From an uncultured Oscillospiraceae bacterium (lineage in GTDB: Bacteria > Bacillota > Clostridia > Oscillospirales > Oscillospiraceae), in the NCBI GenBank assembly GCA_934655875.1, contig CAKUHB010000002.1:109108-173107 (forward strand): DNA of 64,000 nucleotides. The letters run 5' to 3'. How positions within the stretch are numbered: position 1 is the first letter of the stretch; every line of letters starts with the position of its first letter. Below the pieces are notes generated by a model, which did no database searches, was not told where the DNA came from, and saw only the letters and a program-made list of their open reading frames with translations. The position numbers and the translations under genes are program-made. This document shows positions 1 through 8,006 of this stretch, piece after piece.

Positions 1-89
1 ATCAGCGGCGTAATGAAATGCATGCCGTCGAGATCGCGCAGCAGGACGCCGTCCTTCCGGTCGCCGAAGCGACGCTTTTTCTTTTCCAT
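1..89 (-). CDS. N-terminus of an unrecognised protein (cut by window edge)
   Basis: Only the first 29 codons are present, reading leftwards off the window from the ATG at 87-89. The visible product begins MEKKKRRFGDRKDGVLLRDL and is strongly basic. I do not recognise the family from so little sequence. The long upstream region on its right (90-317) carries a duplicated CACATGTG motif that could regulate it. Confidence 0.5.
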   Translation of the reverse strand, partial: MEKKKRRFGDRKDGVLLRDLDGMHFITPL

Positions 90-210
90 AAAAATAAATC
101 ACACACCTTGCTCCGGCGCTTTTGACCGGAAGAATAGCTATAAGATATCAAATATCGACCGAAAAAGCAACCCTGCATCGGGAAAAGCGCGGAAAATGGT
201 GAAATTTAAG

Positions 211-239
211 CACATGTGTTTCTCTAACACGCACATGTG
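211..239. promoter_or_regulatory. Duplicated CACATGTG palindrome, possible operator
   Basis: The 8-bp palindrome CACATGTG occurs at 211-218 and again at 232-239, 21 bp apart centre to centre, or two helical turns. It lies in the AT-rich region between the gene leaving the window at the left and the promoter at 318-346. Spacing and symmetry suggest binding by a dimeric regulator. No regulator is identifiable. The rest of 90-317 shows no other feature. Confidence 0.35.
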
Positions 240-317
240 ACGGGAACGAAAAAGGGAAATTGTCAATGCTGCACAAATCATTTTTGCATTTTCAACAGTT
301 TTTTCATATTTCACTAC

Positions 318-346
318 TTGACATCACTAAAGCGACAGAGTATAAT
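318..346 (+). promoter_or_regulatory. Consensus sigma-A promoter
   Basis: TTGACA at 318-323 and TATAAT at 341-346 are separated by exactly 17 bp, a perfect housekeeping promoter. It would start transcription near 353, just upstream of the small membrane-protein gene at 376, and may read through to the transporter operon. Confidence 0.85.
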
Positions 347-375
347 GAGCCCATCATTTCAAGGAGGTGCGCAAG

Positions 376-678
376 ATGATGCAGTTCATGGCAAAGCAGA
401 ATACCGCTTGTTCCGATGCGTCTGCATGCGCACCGGCTACTTGTGCAGCATCTGCGTGCACGGCTGATACCGCTGTTATCTGCATGGACACGGCCATTCT
501 GGCTGTGTCCTTTTTTATTATTGTAGCTGTATCCATTTGCCTTAGCATTCTGGGCCTTCGCGGCCTGCTGGTACTTGCTGTACTGGCGTGGGGCCTTGTA
601 ATTGTGAATCGAATTATCGCGAACAATTTCAAAAGCGCAAAGAGCAACGGCGAAATGAATCTTGCTGCGGCGGCCTGA
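376..678 (+). CDS. Small cysteine-rich membrane protein, function unknown
   Basis: A 100-residue protein starting at ATG 376 (or 379), with AAGGAGG upstream. Residues about 10-38 contain five cysteines in a small-residue context (TAC, SAC, ATC, SAC, VIC). Two closely spaced hydrophobic helices follow at about 43-77, then a basic tail. The consensus promoter at 318 and the terminator at 704 make it a self-contained transcription unit before the transporter operon. I do not recognise the family. The cysteines could bind metal or be lipid or thioether modified, but this is speculation. Confidence 0.6.
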   Translation: MMQFMAKQNTACSDASACAPATCAASACTADTAVICMDTAILAVSFFIIVAVSICLSILGLRGLLVLAVLAWGLVIVNRIIANNFKSAKSNGEMNLAAAA

Positions 679-703
679 GAGGGCCGGATGACACAGGCAT
701 TCG

Positions 704-735
704 AGCGGTTCTGCTTTTTGCAGAACCGCTTTTTT
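704..735 (+). terminator. Rho-independent terminator
   Basis: An 11-bp perfect stem (AGCGGTTCTGC, 704-714) with a loop of five T and a T run after the 3' arm, 25 bp past the stop of the small membrane-protein gene. Confidence 0.85.
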
Positions 736-767
736 GAATTGCATACAGTAAAACAAAAGTGAGGTAA

Positions 768-2048
768 ATGAAAATGAAAAAAGCAATGAAACTCGTAAGC
801 CTCGTTCTGGCAGTTGTGATGCTGCTCGGCTGCCTGACGGCCTGCGGCACCAAGACCGCTACTGCGGACACCGCTTCTGACGCTTCTGCAAACACGGACG
901 CAGCTGCTTCTGATGATACTGCTGCTTCCGACGCGGCTGCTTCCTCCGATGGCGGCGAGATCGTGATCGCCCTCATCAGCAACACCACCGGCGACTATGC
1001 TCAGTATGGCCAGCCCGTCCGTGACGGCGCAATGCTCTACATCAACCAGCTGAATGCCAACGGCGGCATCAACGGCAAGCAGGTCAAGGTTCTGGAGTAC
1101 GACGACAAGGGCGACGGCGTTGAGGCTGTCAATGCGTACAACCTCGCCTGCGACAACGGCATCACCGCTGTTTTCGGCGCAACGCTGACGGGCCCGACCA
1201 TCGCGCTGGCTGACGCTACCTATGAAGACAACATGCCGCAGGTCACTGCTTCTGCAACGGCTGCCGGCGTCACCATGATTGACCCGGACGATGCAAACAG
1301 CGAGATCCGCACCAACGTGTTCCGTGCCTGCTTCATCGATCCGTATCAGGGCGAGAAGATGGCCACCTATGCTTCTGAAAAGCTCGGTGCCAAGACCGCA
1401 GCTGTTTTCTATCAGACTGGCAACGACTACTCTGAAGGCCTGATGAACGCATTCGTTGAGAAGGCGAAGGCGCTTGGCATTGAGATTGTTGACTCCGAAG
1501 CTTTCGCTGACGGCGACAAGGACTTCAAGGCCCAGATGACCAACATCGCTGCTGCTGCTCCCGACGTTGTCTTCGCTCCGATCTACTACGCTGAAGCTGG
1601 TCTGGCCATCACGGCTGCCCGCGCTGCCGGCTGCACCGCGACCTTCATGGGCGGCGACGGCTTCGGCTCCGTCAAGAACTACGCTTCCGCGGAAGACCTC
1701 GAAGGCTCCGTCTATTGCTCCGGCTATGCGCCCGGCACCGATTCCGTCAAGCAGTTCGAAGAGGACTACAAGGCTGCCTACAACGTTGATGAGATCCCCA
1801 ACATGTTTGCTCCTCTGGCTTATGACGCTGCGATGCTGCTCTGTGAAGGTCTGAAGGCTGCCGAAGAGCAGGGCCTGACCGCCGGTACCGACGAGTACAA
1901 ACAGGCTGTCATCGACGCCATCAAGAACATGGACGGCACCGAAGGCATCACTGGCTCCTATGCATTCGATGAGTACAACAACCCCATCAAGCCCGTTGCC
2001 ATCATTGAGCTGACCGGCGGCGACGAGGTCTATCAGGAAATGTTCTAA
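768..2048 (+). CDS. livK: Branched-chain amino acid ABC transporter, substrate-binding lipoprotein
   Basis: A 426-residue protein (starting at 768; ATG 774 has better spacing from the Shine-Dalgarno). A signal peptide ends in a lipobox (LTAC, Cys about 26). An Ala/Asp/Ser-rich linker to about residue 60 is followed by a type I periplasmic-binding fold of the Peripla_BP_6 family, with LISNTTGDYAQYGQPVRDG and GGINGKQV. It should be anchored outside the membrane and deliver leucine, isoleucine, valine or a related ligand to the permease encoded downstream. The ligand cannot be read from sequence. It opens a five-gene operon with livHMGF. Confidence 0.93.
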   Translation: MKMKKAMKLVSLVLAVVMLLGCLTACGTKTATADTASDASANTDAAASDDTAASDAAASSDGGEIVIALISNTTGDYAQYGQPVRDGAMLYINQLNANGGINGKQVKVLEYDDKGDGVEAVNAYNLACDNGITAVFGATLTGPTIALADATYEDNMPQVTASATAAGVTMIDPDDANSEIRTNVFRACFIDPYQGEKMATYASEKLGAKTAAVFYQTGNDYSEGLMNAFVEKAKALGIEIVDSEAFADGDKDFKAQMTNIAAAAPDVVFAPIYYAEAGLAITAARAAGCTATFMGGDGFGSVKNYASAEDLEGSVYCSGYAPGTDSVKQFEEDYKAAYNVDEIPNMFAPLAYDAAMLLCEGLKAAEEQGLTAGTDEYKQAVIDAIKNMDGTEGITGSYAFDEYNNPIKPVAIIELTGGDEVYQEMF

Positions 2049-2132
2049 TTCAGATTTTTGAATTGCAAAATTCAGAAAAACTGGATATAACAACTCGTAA
2101 TTGTAAATTCCTGTAGAAATATGATACCCGGC

Positions 2133-2165
2133 CCGGCAGGTACAGCTTTCGTCTGTACCTGCCGG
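2133..2165 (+). terminator. Strong hairpin between livK and livH, probable attenuating terminator
   Basis: A perfect 13-bp GC-rich inverted repeat (CCGGCAGGTACAG and its complement) with a 7-nt loop, in the 218-bp gap between the binding protein and permease genes. It lacks a long T run. It more likely stabilises or partly terminates the message, giving more binding protein than permease. Confidence 0.55.
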
Positions 2166-2266
2166 ACGGCGGACATCAGATGGCTGCCGTCAACTCCCGA
2201 TCGTATTTGACGTTGGCCATCGGGTGTCCGCACAAACGATTAGAGAAGAGAAAGTGAGGGATTTCT

Positions 2267-3148
2267 ATGAACCTGTCTCTGCTGCTTTCGCAGCTGTTCA
2301 ACGGCCTTCAGACAGGCTCGATCTACGCACTCGTGGCCCTTGGCTACAGCATGGTTTACGGCATTATCCTGCTGCTGAACTTTGCACACGGCGATATCAT
2401 CATGGTCGGCGCGTATGCCGCGTTCTATGCCATGACGACCTTCCACCTGCATCCGATCGTCTCTGTTATCCTTGCGATCATTGCCAGCACGGCCCTGGGC
2501 GTTGTCATTGAAAAGGTTGCCTATACGCCGCTGCGTAAGGCGCCTCGCCTCAGCCTTCTGATCACGGCAATCGGCATTTCCTTCCTGCTGGAGAACGGCG
2601 CGCAGCTGCTGTTCGGCTCCGATACGAAGAGCATGGATCCCATTGTCCCGGGTAATTTCTCGCTTGGCAGCGTGACCATCAGCAACGCGGCGCTTCTGAC
2701 GATCATCGTCACGATCATCGCCATGGTCGTCCTGACCGTCATTGTGCAGAAGACCAAGCTTGGCAAGGCTATGCGTGCGGTCTCTGAGGATATGGGTGCG
2801 GCGCAGCTCATGGGCATCAGCCTGAACCGGACGATCTCCTTCACATTTGCAATCGGCTCCGCGCTGGCCGGTATCGGCTCGATCCTCTATCTCTGCGCCT
2901 ACCAGCAGGCTTCGCCTACCATGGGCTCCATGCTTGGACTGAAGGCGTTCGTCGCAGCCGTTCTCGGCGGCATCGGTTCGATCCCCGGTGCGATGATCGG
3001 CGGCTTTGCCATCGGCCTTCTGGAAGCGATCGTCTCGGCTGTCGGCCTGTCCGTATGGAAAGACGGCGTCGTATTCGCAATCCTGATCGTTGTGCTGCTC
3101 GCGAAGCCAACCGGCATTCTGGGCCGCTCGCAGATGGAAAAAGTGTAA
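2267..3148 (+). CDS. livH: Branched-chain amino acid ABC transporter permease LivH
   Basis: A 293-residue polytopic membrane protein of the LivH/BPD_transp_2 family with about eight hydrophobic segments. The family signatures NGLQTGSIYALVALGYSMVYG near the N-terminus and KAFVAAVLGGIGSIPGAMIGG near residues 225-245 are visible. It pairs with LivM to form the transmembrane channel. The start ATG follows a GAGGGA Shine-Dalgarno. LivM begins 18 bp after its stop. Confidence 0.95.
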   Translation: MNLSLLLSQLFNGLQTGSIYALVALGYSMVYGIILLLNFAHGDIIMVGAYAAFYAMTTFHLHPIVSVILAIIASTALGVVIEKVAYTPLRKAPRLSLLITAIGISFLLENGAQLLFGSDTKSMDPIVPGNFSLGSVTISNAALLTIIVTIIAMVVLTVIVQKTKLGKAMRAVSEDMGAAQLMGISLNRTISFTFAIGSALAGIGSILYLCAYQQASPTMGSMLGLKAFVAAVLGGIGSIPGAMIGGFAIGLLEAIVSAVGLSVWKDGVVFAILIVVLLAKPTGILGRSQMEKV

Positions 3149-3166
3149 GGGGAGGGATCAAGAGCA

Positions 3167-4237
3167 ATGAAAAAGAATCGAACTGCGATCCGCATCCCCA
3201 TGCCGCTGCGGTATCTTATGAACCTCGTCCTGATCGTCGCGCTGTGGCTCGTTTTGTTCGTCCTCATTCAGAACGGTACGATCACGAATTACTGGAGCGG
3301 CATTCTCATTACGGTCGGCATCAATATCATTCTGGCCACGTCTTTGAACATTGCGACCGGCTATCTCGGCCAGCTGCCGCTGGGCCATGCGGGCTTCATG
3401 GCGGTCGGCGCTTACGCCGGCGGCATCTTCATGAAGGCCGTTCCGGCGCAGGCGCTGCTCAAAGCCGGTGACACGGCCGGAGCCATCCCGTATATCTTGC
3501 TGGCACTGCTCATCAGCGCGATCGTCGCCGGTATCTTCGGCATTCTCATTGGCATTCCTGCGCTGCGTCTGCGCGGCGACTACCTGGCGATCATCACGCT
3601 GGGCTTCGGCGAGATCATCCGCGTTATCCTGACGAACATCGACTCTGTGCTTGGCTTTGACTTTACATACGGCGCAGCCGGTCTGAAGCGTATCCCGAAA
3701 TACTCCTCGTTTACGCTGGTGTTCATCTGCGTGGTCGTCTGCTGCTATATCATTCACACGATCATGAAGTCCCGCCATGGCCGCGCGATCCTCTCCATCC
3801 GTGAAGATGAGATTGCATCGGAAAGCGTTGGCATCCAGACTACCTATTATAAGACCTTCGCATTCGTCGTCTCTGCCATGATGGCCGGTATTGCCGGCTG
3901 CCTGTACGCGGGCTACCTTGGGTCTTTGTATCCGTCGACGTTCAAGTTCATGAAGTCCATCGAGATCCTTGTTATGGTGGTTCTGGGCGGCATGGGCTCC
4001 ATGCTTGGCTCAATCCTTTCGGCTACGGTTCTGACGATCCTGCCGGAACTGCTGCGTTCGTTCTCGGATTACCGCATGGTGGTATATTCCCTCGCACTTG
4101 TCATTATGATGATCTTCCGCCCGAAGGGACTGCTTGGCAGCTATGACTTCTCGCTTTCCCGCAGTCTTGAAAAGTTCCTGAACCGACTGACCGGACACTC
4201 CGGAGAAAAGAAGAAGGAGGCGGCAGAGAATGAGTAA
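3167..4237 (+). CDS. livM: Branched-chain amino acid ABC transporter permease LivM
   Basis: A 356-residue polytopic permease. It contains TSLNIATGYLGQLPLGHAGF near residue 60, the coupling-helix region around SVGIQTTYYKTFAFVVSA, and a C-terminal MVVLGGMGSMLGSI motif typical of LivM. It is the second permease subunit of the transporter. Its end overlaps the start of livG by 8 bp, so the two are translationally coupled. Confidence 0.95.
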   Translation: MKKNRTAIRIPMPLRYLMNLVLIVALWLVLFVLIQNGTITNYWSGILITVGINIILATSLNIATGYLGQLPLGHAGFMAVGAYAGGIFMKAVPAQALLKAGDTAGAIPYILLALLISAIVAGIFGILIGIPALRLRGDYLAIITLGFGEIIRVILTNIDSVLGFDFTYGAAGLKRIPKYSSFTLVFICVVVCCYIIHTIMKSRHGRAILSIREDEIASESVGIQTTYYKTFAFVVSAMMAGIAGCLYAGYLGSLYPSTFKFMKSIEILVMVVLGGMGSMLGSILSATVLTILPELLRSFSDYRMVVYSLALVIMMIFRPKGLLGSYDFSLSRSLEKFLNRLTGHSGEKKKEAAENE

Positions 4238-5093
4238 TAATAACGTGAAACGGCATAATCCGCAGCCCAAGCTGGTTCCGCAGCCGTATACCAACCTCCT
4301 GACGGAACGGGACATTGGCAAGCCCCCGATCCTCGAAGCACGTCACCTTGGCATTGATTTTGGCGGTCTGACGGCTGTCGCTGATTTTAACCTCGCCATC
4401 GGCCGCACCGAGATTACCGGTCTGATCGGCCCGAACGGCGCAGGCAAGACGACGATCTTCAACCTTCTGACCAATGTCTACAAGCCGACCCGCGGCTCGA
4501 TCCTGCTTGACGGCGTGTCCACGGCAGGGAAGAGCACCATTGAGGTCAACCACATGGGCATCGGCCGTACCTTCCAGAATATCCGCCTGTTCCGGAATCT
4601 GACGGTGCTGGACAACGTCTTGATCGGCCTGAACAATGAGATGAAATATTCTGCGGTGGACGCAATTTTGCGTCTGCCGGAATACTGGAAGCGTGAGCGC
4701 ATCGCGAAAGAACGCGCGATGGAGCTTTTGAGCATCTTCAACATGGAAGACGTTGCAGACCATCTGGCCGGCTCTCTGCCGTATGGCGCGCAGCGCCGTT
4801 TGGAGATCGTCCGCGCATTGGCAACGAACCCCTGCCTGCTGCTGCTCGACGAGCCGGCAGCCGGTATGAACCCGTCCGAGACCAGCGAACTGATGGACAA
4901 CATCGTCAAGATCCGCGATACCTTCGGCATTGCGATCATGCTGATCGAGCATGACATGAACCTTGTCATGGGTATCTGTGAGGGTATCTGCGTTCTGAAC
5001 TTCGGCAAAATCATCGCGAAGGGCACGCCCGACGATATTCAGGCCAATCCGGCCGTTATCGAAGCGTACCTCGGCAAGAAGAAGGAGGGCTGA
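4230..5093 (+). CDS. livG: Branched-chain amino acid ABC transporter ATP-binding protein LivG
   Basis: A 287-residue ABC ATPase. Walker A is GPNGAGKT (about residue 70), followed by a Q-loop in GRTFQNIRL. The signature-equivalent motif is degenerate (LPYGAQRR). Walker B is LLLLDEPAAG, followed by the switch histidine in LIEHDMNLVM. The N-terminus carries an extra polar segment of about 33 residues before the ATPase fold. It energises transport together with LivF. The start overlaps livM by 8 bp. Confidence 0.95.
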   Translation: MSNNNVKRHNPQPKLVPQPYTNLLTERDIGKPPILEARHLGIDFGGLTAVADFNLAIGRTEITGLIGPNGAGKTTIFNLLTNVYKPTRGSILLDGVSTAGKSTIEVNHMGIGRTFQNIRLFRNLTVLDNVLIGLNNEMKYSAVDAILRLPEYWKRERIAKERAMELLSIFNMEDVADHLAGSLPYGAQRRLEIVRALATNPCLLLLDEPAAGMNPSETSELMDNIVKIRDTFGIAIMLIEHDMNLVMGICEGICVLNFGKIIAKGTPDDIQANPAVIEAYLGKKKEG

Positions 5094-5096
5094 GAC

Positions 5097-5801
5097 ATGC
5101 TGCTTTCCGTCAATGATATTCACGTCTATTATGGTGCCATTCACGCAGTCAAGGGCGTCTCCCTCGAGGTTAACGAGGGTGAGATCGTCACGCTGATCGG
5201 TGCAAACGGCGCGGGCAAGAGTACCGTTTTGAACACCATTTCCGGCCTGCTTCGCGCCAAGACCGGCACGATCGAGTTCATGGGTTCACCGATCAATACT
5301 GTGGCCCCGAACAAGATCGTCCAGCTGGGACTTGCCCAGTGCCCGGAAGGCCGTCGTGTGTTTGCCCATATGACGGTGGAAGAAAACCTGGAAATGGGCG
5401 CATATACGCGTCCCAGCAGCTCGTTCGAGGGCAATCTTGCGCACGTTTACGACCTGTTCCCGCGCCTGAAGGAACGCCGCAAGCAGATCAGCGGAACGCT
5501 GTCCGGCGGCGAGCAGCAGATGCTTGCTATGGGCCGCGCCATGATGTCGGAGCCGAAGCTTCTGATGCTGGACGAGCCGTCCATGGGTCTGGCTCCGATC
5601 CTCGTTGAGCAGATCTTTGATATCATCCGCGAGCTGCACAAGGCCGGCGCAACGATCCTGCTCGTCGAGCAGAACGCACAGATGGCGCTGCAGGTCGCCA
5701 CGCGGGCTTATGTTCTGGAAACCGGCAAAATCACCGTTTCCGGCTCCGGCAGTGAGCTTTTGGAGAGCGATTCTATCAAGAAAGCGTACCTCGGCGGTTG
5801 A
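5097..5801 (+). CDS. livF: Branched-chain amino acid ABC transporter ATP-binding protein LivF
   Basis: A 234-residue ABC ATPase. Walker A is GANGAGKST, the signature is LSGGEQQML, Walker B is LLMLDEPSMGL, and the switch is VEQNAQMAL, all typical of LivF. It is the last gene of the liv operon, starting 3 bp after livG. A strong bidirectional terminator follows. Confidence 0.95.
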   Translation: MLLSVNDIHVYYGAIHAVKGVSLEVNEGEIVTLIGANGAGKSTVLNTISGLLRAKTGTIEFMGSPINTVAPNKIVQLGLAQCPEGRRVFAHMTVEENLEMGAYTRPSSSFEGNLAHVYDLFPRLKERRKQISGTLSGGEQQMLAMGRAMMSEPKLLMLDEPSMGLAPILVEQIFDIIRELHKAGATILLVEQNAQMALQVATRAYVLETGKITVSGSGSELLESDSIKKAYLGG

Positions 5802-5812
5802 GCCCTTACAGT

Positions 5813-5862
5813 AAAAAACACAGGCAGCATGCAATTTCCGGTTGCACGCTGCCTGTGTTTTT
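5813..5862. terminator. Bidirectional terminator between livF and xerC
   Basis: A long inverted repeat (arms containing AACACAGGCAGC and its complement, one mismatch) with A-rich left and T-rich right flanks. It can terminate both livF (rightward) and the convergent xerC-like gene (leftward). Confidence 0.85.
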
Positions 5863-5866
5863 ATGC

Positions 5867-6853
5867 TCAAAGCTTCAATTTGGAGAGGGGATTGGCCTCG
5901 GCTGCGATCTTTTTATCGGTATTTTCGATATGTGTATAGATCTGCGTTGTATTGAGGTTTTCGTGTCCAAGCACCTCCTGCAGCGTCTTGAGGTCGACGC
6001 CGTTGGCCAGCATCAGTGTTGCCGCGGTGTGGCGCAGCTTGTGCGCGGAGAATTGAGACGCGTCAAGCCCGGATTCCAGCAGATGCTTTTTGACCAGCCG
6101 ATGTACAGCTGAAACGCTGATGCGGTTTTTATCACGGGAGCCGAAGAGCGCCCGATTGTCCGTCAGCACAATTTTGTTGCGTTCATCCAGATAGCGGTCA
6201 ATGGCCTTCCGGCAGGAGGAGCCCATGTAGACGATCCGTTCCTTGTTGCCCTTGCCGACCACGCGGATCCGGTCCTCATAGACATCGGACAGATTCAGCC
6301 CAACCAGCTCAGAGCGCCGGATACCGCAGTTGAGGAAGAGCATCAGAATGGCAAAATCCCGGTTTTTGTTCGGTCCATCCACGGCCTTCAGCAGCGCGGT
6401 AGATTCTTCCAGCGTCAGGTATTTCGGCAGGCTCCGCCGGATCTTGGGGAACTCAATATCCTTGACCGGATTGTTCGTGATCTGCTTTGTGCTGACGGTC
6501 AGATATTTATAGAGCGCTTTGATCGCAGACAGCTTCCGCGCACGGGAAGCGGCAGCGATCCCGGTATCGTTCGAACCTTCGCGGTTCTGTCGGTCGTTGG
6601 CCAGGTAAGACAGAAAATCGAAGATCTCAGAGGACGTGACGGTGTTCAGGACGTCGGCATTGATCCAGCGAATGTCCAGATCTTCCAGCGGCGTCGTGTA
6701 CGGCATTTCATTGCGCGTCAGCGTCAGAAATCGAAAGAACATCCGAAGATCAAGATAATATTCACTCACGGTCCGCCGCGATTGTCCCTTAATGGATTCA
6801 TGATATGATAAAAAGTCCCGCAAAACCTGCGGGCAGTCTACATAGTGCTGCAC
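5867..6853 (-). CDS. xerC: XerC-like site-specific tyrosine recombinase
   Basis: A 328-residue tyrosine recombinase. The N-terminal SAM-like core-binding domain covers about residues 1-110. The catalytic domain shows the conserved Arg in CGIRRSELVGL, the HKLRHTAATLM box and the LGHENLNTTQIYTHI box with the nucleophilic Tyr. Length and sequence fit the chromosomal XerC/XerD type used in dimer resolution. A second Xer protein is at 27538-28419. Its start lies only about 70 bp from the left end of provirus P1, and filamentous phages often integrate with host Xer proteins, so it may act on the proviruses. An alternative is a provirus-borne integrase, but the Xer-like length and its separation from the phage modules favour a host gene. 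Confidence 0.85.
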   Translation of the reverse strand: MQHYVDCPQVLRDFLSYHESIKGQSRRTVSEYYLDLRMFFRFLTLTRNEMPYTTPLEDLDIRWINADVLNTVTSSEIFDFLSYLANDRQNREGSNDTGIAAASRARKLSAIKALYKYLTVSTKQITNNPVKDIEFPKIRRSLPKYLTLEESTALLKAVDGPNKNRDFAILMLFLNCGIRRSELVGLNLSDVYEDRIRVVGKGNKERIVYMGSSCRKAIDRYLDERNKIVLTDNRALFGSRDKNRISVSAVHRLVKKHLLESGLDASQFSAHKLRHTAATLMLANGVDLKTLQEVLGHENLNTTQIYTHIENTDKKIAAEANPLSKLKL

Positions 6854-6922
6854 AGCCGAAAACTCCTTTCAAAAGTCACATATAGCGTTCCTGTAAGCTT
6901 ATTCTATCATATCTCCACTTCA

Positions 6923-6952
6923 AACGCAACAAAATCTTTATTTTGTTGCGTT
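6923..6952. repeat. 13-bp perfect inverted repeat at the left end of provirus P1
   Basis: AACGCAACAAAAT at 6923-6935 is repeated in inverted form at 6940-6952 around a 4-nt loop. Variants of the same GTTGCGTT / CAACAAAA motif recur at 12473-12586 and 20566-20669, near the other provirus ends. It marks the left boundary of P1, directly behind the promoter region of the xerC-like gene (leftward -10-like TATGAT at 6906-6911). Confidence 0.7.
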
Positions 6953-7088
6953 CGTTCCGTTTGAAACGCCAGAGCGTCAGCGGCTGGCGTGTCTGCCGCT
7001 CCCGCGATTCCCCCGCACTCCCTCCCGGTTGGCCTGTCCGACGTTCGGCAGGCTTCCCCGCCTGCTTGCTGCCCACTCTTGTCAGAGC
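6953..7088. other. GC-rich hairpin-rich non-coding segment of P1
   Basis: No convincing gene. The stretch is more GC-rich than the rest of P1 and contains several short inverted repeats, for example around the CCGA/TCGG arms near 7045. Such regions in filamentous phages hold complementary-strand origins and packaging signals. That role here is inferred from position only. Confidence 0.3.
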
Positions 7089-7134
7089 ACAGACAAACAC
7101 GCCGCGCGAAATCCGCGCGGCGTGTTTTGTCTGT
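7089..7134. terminator. Large hairpin after the P1 repressor gene
   Basis: A stem of about 20 bp (arms include ACACGCCGCGCG and its complement, one bulge) with loop AAAT and flanking A- and T-rich tracts. It ends exactly at the stop of the leftward repressor gene, so it is most simply its terminator. It could also serve as a packaging hairpin. Confidence 0.7.
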
Positions 7135-7328
7135 CAATCCTCGTCTAACCCCAACAACCAATCTGCCGATACATGGTAGTATCTACAGATTTGTATGATC
7201 TGGTCTTCGTCTAGTTTCCGTTTTCCTGTTGCGTATAGTGAAATTTGCTGTTGTGTTGTTTTTAGCACTTTTGCTAAATCTGCTTGTTTGATTTTGTGCA
7301 TTACTTTCAATCTTTTAATTGGTGTCAT
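7134..7328 (-). CDS. P1 small XRE-family helix-turn-helix repressor
   Basis: A 64-residue protein almost entirely made of an HTH_3 (Cro/CI-type) domain. It has the recognition pattern KQADLAKVLKTTQQQISLYA and the C-terminal YYHVSADWLLGL typical of such repressors. It is divergent from the rest of P1 and is the likely lysogeny or copy-control regulator. An inverted repeat at 7377-7394 in the divergent intergenic region is a candidate operator. Confidence 0.88.
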   Translation of the reverse strand: MTPIKRLKVMHKIKQADLAKVLKTTQQQISLYATGKRKLDEDQIIQICRYYHVSADWLLGLDED

Positions 7329-7376
7329 TTTTACTCTTGATTTTTCATTCCTTTGGATGTATTTTGTTTATAGAAA

Positions 7377-7394
7377 ATCATTCAAATGAATGAT
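7377..7394. promoter_or_regulatory. Candidate operator for the P1 repressor
   Basis: ATCATTC at 7377-7383 and GAATGAT at 7388-7394 form a 7-bp inverted repeat with a 4-bp centre, midway between the divergent repressor (7328) and the first rightward P1 gene (7419). Confidence 0.5.
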
Positions 7395-7418
7395 AAATTT
7401 TAATAGGGGGGCCCTCTT

Positions 7419-7577
7419 ATGGCTACTAAGTACGTTTATTTCCTTTTCGCTGATGGTTGTTACTTTGCAAAGGCATTCTCTGAGGATGGAGCGTTGGAAA
7501 TCTTGCAGACCATGAAAGAGCTTTACCCCGAAGGTACATTTTTTGAGCTTAAAATTTATGATTTTGAGGAGGATTAA
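7419..7577 (+). CDS. P1 small protein, unknown function
   Basis: A 52-residue acidic protein (MATKYVYFLFADGCYFAKAF...) from ATG 7419 with a G-rich Shine-Dalgarno-like tract at 7406-7411. It ends 4 bp before the ssDNA-binding-protein gene, so it is the first gene of the P1 replication module. Family not recognised. The DFEEDxx-like acidic tail could mimic DNA, but nothing shows this. Confidence 0.6.
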   Translation: MATKYVYFLFADGCYFAKAFSEDGALEILQTMKELYPEGTFFELKIYDFEED

Positions 7578-7581
7578 CTAA

Positions 7582-7821
7582 ATGACAAGTAAGCTTATCG
7601 GTTTCCGTAGATTCCAGTACAAACGCAAGTCTGACGGTCAGATTATCGACGCCTGCAACTTGTATATCACTTATCCCGGTGGTAACACTGTTGTTGGTGA
7701 AGTCGCTGAGGCTGTTTTCTGTAAGTCGGATATTGTTCCGAAGGACCTTAAAGTTGGCGACAATTTGCAGGTCTTCTATAACCGCTTCGGCTCTGTTGAA
7801 TCGGTTTCTAACAATTTCTGA
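7582..7821 (+). CDS. P1 probable single-stranded DNA-binding / replication protein
   Basis: A 79-residue protein with an OB-fold-like pattern of alternating beta strands (IGFRRFQYKRKSDGQIIDAC, LQVFYNRFGSVESVS). Size, position just before Rep, and resemblance in layout to the 78-residue P2 protein at 20228-20464 fit the gpV-like ssDNA-binding proteins of filamentous phages. It is preceded by GAGGAGG at 7566-7572. The assignment rests on context and size more than on motif. Confidence 0.55.
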   Translation: MTSKLIGFRRFQYKRKSDGQIIDACNLYITYPGGNTVVGEVAEAVFCKSDIVPKDLKVGDNLQVFYNRFGSVESVSNNF

Positions 7822-7829
7822 GGCCGCCC

Positions 7830-8006
7830 ATGGATGATCTTAGCATTACAATCAGTCTGCAAGAACTAATGACGCTGATTGATTCTGCAAAGCAAGTACC
7901 CGGTATTGAAAAGGAACTTGCTTCTCTCTCCCGTCGCCTTGATGGCCTTTATGGCATTTATTCGCAGGTGCTCGAACGCCTGCGTGAAATCAAGGACGAA
8001 TTGTGA
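7830..8006 (+). CDS. P1 small coiled-coil protein, unknown
   Basis: A 58-residue protein from ATG 7830 with a heptad-like helical C-terminal half (EKELASLSRRLDGLYGIYSQ...). It sits between the ssDNA-binding-protein gene and the putative origin and Rep. Function not recognised. Confidence 0.5.
   Translation: MDDLSITISLQELMTLIDSAKQVPGIEKELASLSRRLDGLYGIYSQVLERLREIKDEL

Noticed and set aside
354..2093. Long open frame antisense to livK
   Set aside because: Mirror of a GC-rich real gene with clear lipoprotein and binding-protein features; no ribosome site or family.
6876..7198. Several short open frames in the GC-rich hairpin segment
   Set aside because: Overlapping, no ribosome sites, and the DNA is full of inverted repeats; best read as non-coding phage signals.
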